From Synaphobranchus kaupii (lineage: Eukaryota > Chordata > Actinopteri > Anguilliformes > Synaphobranchidae): a stretch of DNA of 64,000 nt. Under the pieces are notes generated by a model. It had not been told where the DNA came from and ran no database searches. It was given only the letters and a program-made list of their open reading frames with translations. The translations under genes and the position numbers were made by a program. Positions 51,301 to 63,300 of the stretch are shown here, in pieces. The DNA is taken from assembly GCA_029718625.1 (NCBI GenBank), contig CM056391.1, forward strand, positions 20,373,218-20,437,217. Reading direction: 5' to 3'. The stretch's first letter is position 1. Every line of letters begins with the position of its first letter.

Positions 51301-54300
51301 ACGTTCTGTGTGGCTTACCTTTAACTTTTAGTGTAATGGTAAACTTCTTAATAATTTACAGTAATGTGTAGCAAAACCAAGTCTTTCTAGAATGATGCAC
51401 ACATAGATAGGTGTGTACATCGTTATTAAGTGGTTGACCTGACCTAGGATTGCTGTCTGTTTCTCTAGTATTTATCTCTCTAGTATTTATAGTTGTTTTT
51501 TCTGGTTTGTATTATCAGATTTTTGGATTTCTTACATGCATGGGCATTATCTTGGCTGTGGGGAACACCATCTGGCAGGAGAGGGTAGGCAGAACGTTCC
51601 GGGTGTACCTGCAATGGGACGAGGTTTTCAATGATTCTGTGTTCTCTGGATTCCTAACCTTTTGGTCTTACATCATCATCCTCAACACTGTGGTCCCCAT
51701 CTCACTCTACATCAGGTAAGAACAACTGTGATCTAAAAGAATTACGGGAAATAATGAGAAATTGCAGTCACTGTTAAAGACTCTTCTTATATAATCTGAA
51801 AGGTCTCCTATATCTAGAATACAGGTCTGCTATAACCATTTACAGTAAGCTTCATTGAATATTAATGACTTTGAACAACCAGAAAGGCTATGCCTGAGTC
51901 AGGGAAATCGGTGCATAAATTTTGGTTCAGACCGTGGAACATTCTGTGTGCCTCTGTCTGTTCCAGCCTATTCCAGCCCCTCAGTCTATCCATTGTACAT
52001 GGCCCTAATGTTACGGCATCATGCTTGTACTTTATTCGATTTTACTGTGCCATTGAGAGTACGCCATTGACTGATTGTGGAGACTGTGAAACTTCTGAGC
52101 CCACTGGTCTGACTGTGGGTGGGGTAGAACATATCTATGGCGTTTTGCATGGTTTCCATTGTGTCCGGTTTGAACTCAAGCGTGGAGGGGATTCGCCTGG
52201 GACACAGTTACTTCATTAACTGGGACCGGAGGATGTACTATGGTCGGAGAGACATGCCGGCTGAAGCCCGCACCACTACGCTGAACGAGGAGCTCGGCCA
52301 GGTGGAGTACATCTTCTCTGACAAGACTGGCACCCTCACCCAAAACATCATGGTCTTCAACAAGTGCTCCATAAATGGAAAGACCTATGGTATGTGGAAA
52401 AGCAGTCTGACAAAGCAGTTGGAATTGTAGAGTGGGATTCTTAAATGCTCTTTTAATTTAATAGAGTTACTTAAAAAATATGAAATTGATCAGTAAATGA
52501 ATGATGAAATAGATAAACTGTCAAAAAAAGAAATTTACAGATCCATTTTCTATCTATTTTTCTATCCATTAAGGTGAGGTCTTTGATGATTTTGGACATA
52601 AAGTGGAAATCACAGAGGTAAAGATTAATTCACAGTGACTATGTGTCATGTAAATCAGTGAGAAGCATATTCTGATGAATTTGCATTAAAAAAATGTACA
52701 TTAAAACATGTCACTAAAACATATTTGTACCTTTTGTGCTACTCGCCTGTTTTAACGTCTCGTTGCTGAGGCAGGGCTTTATTCTTGCTGGCTCTTTAGT
52801 TACTTATCTCGTAGAAGTATGGGACCGCAGATCTCTGCTCTACTCGCCTGTAAAATGTTTCTCTCTCCTGGGAGATCGGGCGTTCACGCTTCTACTTAGT
52901 TACTTAGTTCGTAGAAGTATAGGGTAGCAGTTCTTTGTTCCATTTCACCTTTGTTTGGTTTTCTTACTGAGAAACCAGGCGTTTGAGCTTCTACTCATTT
53001 CCGTTTACAGTGAGCCGGTTAGTAGCTTCGTAACGTTTGTTCCCTGTTTTGTCTCCTTCTCGTGAGTCAGGGTTTTTTTTATTATATTGAGAGGCAGTGC
53101 GTGCTATTTTCGATTAAGTTTGCGTTGGTCTTTTGGTGCAGCTGCCCTGTTCGTCCTTTTTACCTGCGGGACGATTTTGTTCGGAACTGTTGTTCTGTTC
53201 GTTCTCCGGTTATGTCTCTCCTTATATGGAGCTTGGGCAATGTTGTGGACATGTTTGTGTGTGACTGCGCGTTTCTGAAAGTAGCCTTGGAACGTTAGCT
53301 CTCTGTTTCTTCGCCTCGTTACATTTCCCTTTACTGAGAGGCTAGGGCGTTTATTTTCTACTAAGCTTGTGTTTGTCATTTTGCTATTAAAGTTATGAGA
53401 CGGCGGTGCTCCGTCGGCTCGCCTGTAAAATTTTTCTCTCTCCTGGGAGATCGGGTGTTTACCCCTTTGTCTTCTGCATGTGACTGCGAGCTTATGGAAG
53501 TTCCTTCGCCTCCTCGTTACATTTCCTCTTTATCAAGAGGCAGGGCTTTTATTCTCTATCAAACTCGTGTTGGTCTTCTGGCCGGTGGATGTCCGGTGCA
53601 GCTGTCCTGTTCGTCCTTTTTACCTGCGGGACGATTGTGTTCGGAACTGTAGTTCTGTTTGTTCTCCGGGTATGTCTCTCCTTATATGGAGCTTGGGCGA
53701 TGTTGTGGACATGTTTGTGTTTGACTGCGAGTCTCTGAGAGTAGCCTTGGAATGTTAGATCTCCGTTCCTTTCGCCTCCTCGTATACTAATTCGTATTAG
53801 TTTGCAGTGTTTGTTGGCTGTGTGTTTTATTTGTACCATTTATGCTACTCGCCTATTCTAACGCCTCATTACTGAGGCAGGGCGTTTATTATTGCTGGCC
53901 TTTTAGTTACTTAGCTCGTAGAAGTATAGGGTAGCAGTTCTTTGTTCCCTTTCGCCTTGTTTGGTTTTCATGCTGTGAAACCAGGCGTTTGTGCTTCTAC
54001 TCATTTGCATGTTACAGTGTGCTGGTTCGTAGCTTCGGTACGTTTGGTGTGTGTTGTTTGTGCCATTATGCTACTCGCCTGTTCTTATGAGTCTCGTTGC
54101 CAAGACAGGCAACGTTTATTATTTCTGGCTCTTCTGTCACTTTGCTCGTAGAAGTATGGGAGCCCTGTGCTTTGTTCCATTAGCCTTGTTTGGTTTTCTT
54201 ACTGTAACCTGGCGTTTGCGCTTCTACTCATTGGTGTGTGACAGTGAGCCGGTTAGTAGCCTTGGTATGTGTGTTCCCTGTCTTGTCTCCTTCCATCTAC

Positions 54301-57300
54301 TACGGGGTTTCCCGTCCTAGTGACCTAGTGCTTTATGAATACCCTTGCTGCGTTTGGCCCCTCCTACCTCACACGTCACGCCACCCATTATACTGTGATC
54401 TGTGGATTCATGACTTCTGTTTTCTTTTGATAGCAATTTATAATTTAGTAAAACTTTTTAGCATCTCTTCAATACACTTCATACCATTGAGAATATATCC
54501 CTATTCCATAAGCCTTGTAAAATAGATGGGCATGCTCTTGTGTAATTGTTTTTAGAATAAATGTGTTATCACCAGAGTAACAAACTATTAAATGTAATCT
54601 CTGAGAACACCAAGAACAGAAAGTTCAGATTCACTCCTTACGAAGCCTGCTCATTTTGTAGTCAATGAAGAATGAAATTCTCTCTTTGCGGCTATAGAAA
54701 ACTCCATGCGTGGACTTCTCCTTCAACCTGCTGAGAGACAGGAAATTCAGGTTCCATGACAGCAGTTTGGTGAAAGCCATAAAGCTGGAAGAGCCGACTG
54801 TGCATGAGTTCTTTAGACTGCTGGCGCTCTGTCACACGGTCATGCCTGAGGAGAAGAATGAAGGTGCGTGTGATGCCTATGGCCAGTTATGAAATGTGGC
54901 CAGAAGACTCGCGTAGTCCAGAATGTTTCAGACTGTAGGGTTGGTTAACATGCTGACCATACTTGGGTCTGAATCAGAACTGTTATACTATAATAGTTTT
55001 TTAGTCTGCAGGGCTATAGTTTGCAGTGGTGCCTGCATTGATGTATGCATTCAGTATTATTTAACTTTCAGGAAGTGTATACTTACCATATGTTTGAGTT
55101 CTTACTGAATAATTGGTTGAATGTTTTGAGGTTAGCTGATGCACATTGGAATTGTTGCTGGAATATTTTCATCTTCAGAAATAACAGCAACTCTGATGCC
55201 GTTCCGCTTGAAGGGCTGTGTAATTTATTCAGTGTAGAATTGGTAGTCACACTTGCTGTCAGGATTGATGATGCAGTTCAACAAAAATGAAAGGGCTGCC
55301 AACATATTCTCAAAGTAATTCATCCTCACATAAGTTACCTTGTCAGGCAGTTAAAGCTGGAGTACGCAACCTTTTTAGGAAAACATATCGGGGAATGGTC
55401 ATGCTTAGTTGGTAGCAATCATAGAAAGAGCTGCTGTGAGAGAAATCCAGCGCCATAAACTGTGTTTATACCCTCAAATTCTGCATTCTAAAACCAGCGA
55501 TTTGGCCCGATTTTTCTTTTCAAAACAAAGTGGCATATGACATAAATCAATCTAAGAAATAGGCTGGTTCACGTTCTGAGCCAATCAACAATGACCTTGC
55601 CAGTTCACCAGCTAGAAATTTCATCAACAATGGTGGAGAAGTAACCCATTACACCTGAGCTATTTCACACAAAGAAAATAGTAGCTAGGTTGCCATTATT
55701 GATAACGTTACTTAATTCGGCGGCTAGTTCTTGGAAGAAGGAACTGCTTGCTAATGTTATATGTCGTATAGATCGCGTTAGCTAGAACTGGCTACTCGGC
55801 TATAACCATGCATGCCAGCTGTAGCCAGCTGTAGCAATGCCTGGTGACTAACGCTACACAAACTCAGAGTGATGCAACTACTCTGCAACAACAGAAAAGA
55901 TTCCGTTTTTTACCTGGACTTTTGGAGCTGACATTTGTACTGTCACTTTAGCTATACCAGTCTGTAATCCTGCAGTCGTTTTCAAGAAAATGCACATTCA
56001 CAACAAGGTCTGTGGAAGCACTGGGGTGGAGGATGTGTTTTTTCTCTGTGGGCAGGGCCAAGGGGTGTTACGAGTTTGAAATGTTTTGACAACAAATGCG
56101 ATGGTTGAGAAAGTTGCATACTCCAGCTTTAAGCTTCCAGTTGTTTATTACCATTGTAATTATGGTCTGGAAACAAAGAGAGCACATTGGCTAAAGTCAC
56201 ATGCAGCCTAATAATCCATTAATAGGACTAATTTACGCCACTCCGATTGAAATTCCTTCATGTAAACACCTCTATCGGCGTAGAGTAAGCCGACTACCAA
56301 CATTTTGAATCCGCTTGAAGGATCTGGATCATCCGTTAGATAATCCATTCAATAGGAGAATATTTGCTTCTAATAGCCATGTAAACACTTTAGGGCCTGA
56401 TTCACTAAGACCTTTAGCGTGTGCAAAACCTTTTAGCACACAGAAAACCAATAACATGACATATGATTGGTCATGCTACTTGGTTTGCACCAATCATTGG
56501 TTGTGTTAGTAGTTTTGCGTGTGCTAACAGTTTTTGCACCAGCTAAATGTCTTAGTAAATCAGACCCTTAATCGGGTCATTCTACCCCTGTAATTAGTTG
56601 AAGTTGACTGTGCATTCCTGTGCTCCACATTCATCCAATACGAAAGGTGGCGGTCAAATGGTTTCTGTATTTAAATCCCTTGGTCAGAATAAGAACAATA
56701 TCTAAAACAATAGCTGAGAAAATGCTGAAAGCTGCGAAAAAGACAAATAAACAAAACTGGACTTTTGAGGAGACTGCTTTACTGCTCGATGCTTTGGCAG
56801 ATTTAAATATAGTATCTTGCTTGGATCTTCCATCACAGAAAAAATGAAGGAGGCCGGTTTTATTAGGACAACGGCCAACATTATCACGAGATGGAAGCTG
56901 CTTAAAGCTGCCTCCTATAATGCCAAAAGGGACAACAGCACCATGTGTGTTTTGATCACAAAAAGTTTTTGTTTACACTGCGCAGGTCAAAAGTTAGTTT
57001 AATCTGATTATGTCAAAACATGTAAACAGATACCCATATTCCCTCCCTTGCATATAAACAGTTACAACATCAGCGTACTTCAATCGGGTTGGATAAATCA
57101 CTTGATTGCAGCCTGCATGTAACCATAGCCAATATGTGTGTCATAATAATCTCTATGACTAGTAATGCAATGGACTGTGTGGTCTTTTTGTCCCAGGGGA
57201 GTTGGTATACCAAGCACAGTCACCTGATGAGGGTGCCCTGGTCACAGCTGCACGCAATTTTGGGTTTGTCTTCAGAGCCAGGACACCAGAGACGATAACG

Positions 57301-60300
57301 CTCTATGAAATGGGGGAGCCTGTCACCTACCAGCTCCTGGCCATCTTGGATTTCAACAACGTGCGCAAGAGAATGAGTGTCATTGGTTCGTGTTGCACAA
57401 TGCATTTGTCTCCCTCAGTAAACTCATGGATTTAAACCGTAATCAGTACTGCTGGCTATAGTCATGACATTTTTGACTGCCTTAATATAACTCTGTTGTG
57501 AAGTCATAGCTTGAGTAGGTTTATGAAACCCTTTAACCTGAAGTCACAGTTCATAAAAAGGCTAAATGTATTTTGTGTCCTGTTTGATGTAGTGAGGACT
57601 CCAGAGGGACGGCTCAAACTCTACTCGAAGGGCGCCGACACAATTATATTTGACAGGTTGGATCCCTCCAATGAGGAGTTGATGTACACTACCTCAGAAC
57701 ATCTCAATGTATGTCACACCAGGAATCCTGTTTCCCCCTGTTTAGCTATCACAAATTTTTATACAAATGTAAATGTGATAATCTATATGTTGCTAAAAGA
57801 GAAACTTAAAGGGGCAGTTCATTCAAAAATGTTCCCCCAAAAAAAGTGCTATCCATCCAGATAGTTTCACTGAAATTTGACGAGTTTTCAAGACATCTAC
57901 GCAGCTCACTCTGATACAACGGATCTCAATAGGACCAATGAAATGGTGCTCAAAGCGCCAAAAATGTACATAATAAAAACTCAACAGCAACGTCTCTTTA
58001 CAAATAAAATGACACGGTTACTCACAAATATTCACAGACCTTGTTGTACACGTTTTTTAAAAACAAATACTTTCTACCAAAGTACGCCAACTGTCTATAT
58101 CCGTGCAATGTCTCAGCCAAAACACTGCATCCCAGAATACTGGCATGCTTTTGTTGATACTTTGTGTGGATATACATAGTCCCCAATTAAGGAGTAAAAA
58201 CAGGCCCACATTTTATATAGGGGGGCACCCCCTCTTCTCCTGGCCCATGCATACTTGATGAATGATCAGGGGAGGATGCTTAGCCTGATTGGGTGGTACC
58301 GAGTTAAGGTGTGGAAGGGGGGTCAGACAAGGACTGGCTTATCTAATAGCTGGCAGATGTACTTATTAAAGTAACCAGAATATGCACCATTATATTATCA
58401 AAACATTTGTGGTTTAGCCACTTTTTAACGAGACAAAACATGAATATGTTATTTGGTAATCCAGCTCAGCTACTGAATACCTCTACAAAAATTTATATTT
58501 TCTCCTGCTTTTAACAACAGAAGTGATGGTTGGGGGCCATAATTGTTAAGTCCAGCCAGTAGTGCAATCTCCAACCTTCGGGCAAAATATTGCATCCATA
58601 TGACAAAGATAGTCATACCATGCTGACTTCCACTTGAGACTGGAGCTGCCTCCAGCAATGTAAATTCCAAACTGGCAGGCCTAAACAACCATTACCTACA
58701 AAGACATTAAGACTTTCAATTGATGATTTCAATTGAATGTCACAGATTGGCATTCAATCTTAAAATCAAAATGAACCATGTGGCCATGCGGTATTCTTTG
58801 GCCACGCTGCGCCCTGACCCTATGAATAGCTTTGTGCTTTGATGTTTCTCCTCTCTAGGAGAGGAGACACCATGATAGCTTAGATTTGTCCATAGATATG
58901 CAAGCCCCTCAGCATGGCTTTTAATTGCCTTAGGATATACCCCTTTAGTGGGATCTGTATATTGACATGGTTGTTATTCAAACCCACTGCTGATGCATTA
59001 AATAAAATGAAGTTCTATGAAAGAAATAGAGCTAATCAAAACCATAATGTGCTGATTTTTATGTTGACAGCTAATCCATCATTCTTCATTCTTTGTGGCT
59101 TCTGGCATGAGGGAAAATCTAATTTCTCCACCCTGCAGTAAAAATACATTATTGTCAGGAGGCCCTTTTCTGCTGGCTACCAGATTTATTTGCTATATTT
59201 TTGAATCTTTAAATGAAATTGAACATTTTCTCAGGAGATTAGGATATTATCTTGAATTTTGAATCTTGAGTCTCAAAACATTGTCTGAATACAGTGAATA
59301 TCATGTCTTTTCTTGCCACAGGAGTTTGCTGGAGAAGGACTGAGAACATTAGCTCTGGCCTACAAAGATCTGGACGAAGATTTCTTTGAGGAATGGATGA
59401 AGAAGCTCCATTATTCCAGCACTGTGCTTGATAACAGAGAGGATTGCCTCGCCATACTGTATGAGGAGATTGAACAGGGGCTGCTGGTATGCTTTGACAG
59501 ATTGCATACACAAACAGAAATGTGGAGCTGTAATGGTAAGGTCCCTTTTACAGGTAATTAACATACACCCTTTATTTTTCTTTATCTAGCTGTTGGGTGC
59601 AACGGCCATAGAGGACAAACTGCAGGAAGGAGTGACAGAGACCATTGCCTGTTTAACTCTGGCCAACATTAAGATCTGGGTCCTCACAGGGGACAAGCTA
59701 GGTAACCACAGATTTGTGAAGCGAAGGACAGAAAACATCCCATTGGCTGTTTTCCGCGGCTACCTAGATTAGAATGGGTGTTGGAGACCTTAGGCAAAGA
59801 GGTTACTTTATGTACATTGTTTCTTATTCATTGCAGAGACAGCAATGAATATTGGTTACTCCTGTAACATGCTGCGAGATGACATGAATGAGGTCTTCAT
59901 CATCTCAGGTCATACAGTACAGGAGGTCCAACAGCAGCTCAGGTGAGCATCTCCACCCTCAAATGGCAGCTGGTATTTTCACATTAGCTGGAGTTAAGAA
60001 ACCAAAACTGGTCTTCACAGCTCAGTTTATATTGCAATAAAAATAGTTGCTTATAGGAGATGTGAACTGGAGCACAGTAGTCTCAGACACATGAGTGGTG
60101 CTGATTTAGCTTGAAACTGTTATTGAATTTGTTTGTTCATTTTCAAATTCTCATTTATGTCAGACTTGAATGTGTCCTTATGAAAGTTGAAGGTGAAGGT
60201 TGTGGTTTCATAAAATACATATCAGAGCTTTACATATTTATCTTTTGTTTTTGTTTAATTTGCGTGGTGTTTCTTTCATTTGAAGTGTATTTGTTTTCAT

Positions 60301-63300
60301 CATTGAGGCATTCTTTGCATTTTAAATATGTATTATCCAAGCTAAATAAATATTTATTTTAAAATATATATATTTTCAGTATTTCATATTATTTCTGAAA
60401 GTTGCTTGAGATAAAGTACAACTCTTTTGACACAACAATATAGTGAAAAATAACTACTAAATAAATATATTACAGGAACTACATAATCTCTGAAATAAAT
60501 TAAGTGAAATTTGATTAATTAAATTCACCTGTCTAGTCAAAACTCACCACAAAGCCTTTTACTTCATAGTGATTGTAATCATTCATATAGTTTGTGTTGA
60601 TCATTTGTATCACACTGATGTTATATACAGTATATGCATATAGTTGTGCTATTCACATTTATAAGTTAATATGCAGCTATACTTTATCACAATTGTATGT
60701 TCTTGCTAGTTTGTGCAGTTCCTTCTAAATCTTTTACTTTTCTCACTTTACTAATTTGATTAAACGCATCTGAAAATCATATTTTCCCATTCCTTACTAT
60801 TTGAATAAAACTTATTTAATTAAGTCATGTTCTCTACATCCTGACATATTTAATGAAGCTGAGGTTAAGCACACTTTTCCCTGCTAATGACAAAATGAAG
60901 AACCCTTGAGCCATCTTCTGCTTTGTCGTGTCTCGTTCTCTGATCGTGATGTACATCATTTGATCTCTGTAATGGATCTCAGAGGAAATGTGTAACTACA
61001 GCAGCTGGACCTACTCACTATTCATGGAAATTGAGATTGACCTACAAGGCAGAAGTTGAAATTGCAGTGACAAACATTTCTTTTGTTAATGGATTTTTTG
61101 AGATCCCTGGAGCACGAACCTTGAAACAACTGCTGCAGAAAGAAATTATATTAAATGATTCCACACAAACAGAAAATGAAGTCTAAGCAAATGATGACAT
61201 AAGCTAGCTTGTGCACTGGCATTTCACCATTGTTTTTCTTCCAGAGGAGCAAGAGAAACTATTCTGGGACCAAGCAAGGACCTTGCCAATGGCTGCATGG
61301 ATGCAGGGAAAAGTCTGAAGGGAAAGTCTGAAGGGAACAGGAAAGACTCTGTTTTTGAGGAAACCTTCACTGCCGAGTATGCACTAATCATTAATGGGCA
61401 CAGTCTGGTAAGGGCCCTCAACACATCTTTCTAAGGGTGTAAACTTGCTCAAGATTTTTCTTATGTGTCAATCTGAAATTATTTTAACAAATCTACAGTC
61501 AGGAGGGCGGAGTTATGAATGCAGTGGAAGTTGTCATGGGCTGCGCCCGGTTCACTACTCAGGAGTCCCGGGTAGCCTTCATACTGTCTCTGCTTAACAG
61601 AAAAGCCCTTGCCTAGGCGGACCCTCTGGTTTGGGTCAACGCTCCTGTTGTGCGTGACCCTGTTAAATTAATGGAAGAAATGCAGTTAGTTTTCGACTAT
61701 GACGTCTCTGGGGAGGAGGCAGCCATGAAATTAACTCGTCTTCGCCAGGGTACCGATACAGTGGCGGGGTTCGCCATTAATGCCCCCGCATCGGCCATAT
61801 GACTGCGCTATTGAGTTATACCCGGGTACTGTTCCGCCCAGAGGATCCCTTTATTCTATAGCGTAATGCTTACAACCTAGTGCACATGCGCGAGGGCGAT
61901 GAGTGGAAGACTACTTTCAACACACACCACGGGCAATATGAGTACCAGGTGATGCCTTCCGGCCTCACTAGCACCCTCTGTCTTCCAGGCGCTAGTGAAC
62001 GACGTTCTTAGAGAGATGCTGGAGAAATCCATCTTTGTTTATTTAGACGATATTTGAATTTTCTCTGCAGATCTTCCCTCTCACGTCAGTCACGTTAGGC
62101 AAGTGTTAGAGGCTCTCTCCTTAATGCGTTAAAGAGGTACAGCGCTTCCTGGGCGTTGCTAATTTTTATCGGCGGTTTATCTGCAATTTTAGCACAGTAG
62201 CTGCCCCTATGACAGCCCTTACCAAAAAAACTCAGTCGGTTCGCTTTCAATGGAACTCTAGGGCGGAGGCAGCGTTTGTGGAGCTAAAAAAGAGGTTTAG
62301 CTCCAAACCCATCTTGATCACTCCCAACCCCTCCCTCCCTTTTGTGGTAGAAGTGGATGCTTCTGAGCTAGCAGTAGGAGCTATCCTCTCGCAGCAGTCT
62401 CCTCTGGACCGCAAGCTTCACCCGTGTGCGTATTTCCCTCGTGCTTTAACACCTGTCAAGAGAAATTTCGGGAGCTGTTGGCGATCAAGCTAACGTTGGA
62501 GGAGTGGCGAGAAAGAGAGACATTATTTTCATTTTACACTCTAGTCTAAGAGTTTTTTCGCCCTATAATTATTGGGTTGATTTCATTTGTTTAGTTTCTT
62601 CTATACCTCTTTCTAGACCCGTGTCTATTTTCATTTCCGAGGTATTTCCCCCCTTTCCTCGTGGAGTATATCCACTCTTGTGGCAACCTCCTCGGGGGCT
62701 TGCTTTTAGAACCGTTTGGTCTTCGACCACCTTACAGGGATCTGAAAAGAAATCATGTGGTATGCCCTGCCCTGTTGTGTGTGGGTGTGCATGTGTGTAT
62801 TCGGAGTGTCTCTGATGTGTGGTTAATGAGGACCATGTAAGCAGTGCTGTTGTACAGGGGGTCCCCAGCTCTCTGTGCTACTCATTAACACTCACTGCCC
62901 TCCTGGTGAAGCTCCTTTCCTGTCCTGCTCCCCTGTGTCACTTCCCTAAAGCAGGGTGCTCTCTCTTCCAAAATGCTCACGCAATTGGTGTGCAACAGCA
63001 GGGTAGAAATTTAGCAGTAAGCACAGGTATCTGATGGCACAGCAGAAATCTTTTAGGACTGAAAGACACGGCTGTTTGAGTCTGGCTTATGAGTGAGTCT
63101 GATAATTATATGCCTGGAATTCTTTCAAGTCTCTGTCATGCCTCCTGATCTCCATTTACTTTCATGCCTGAATGAATAAGAATTATTTTTACATTTTCCT
63201 ATCTTCATTGTTCTTTTTATTAGGCTCAGGATAAAATAAAATCCAGCTTAAACAATTCACCTGAAAAGGTGAATAACAAAGAGCTAATTCTATGCTAGCT

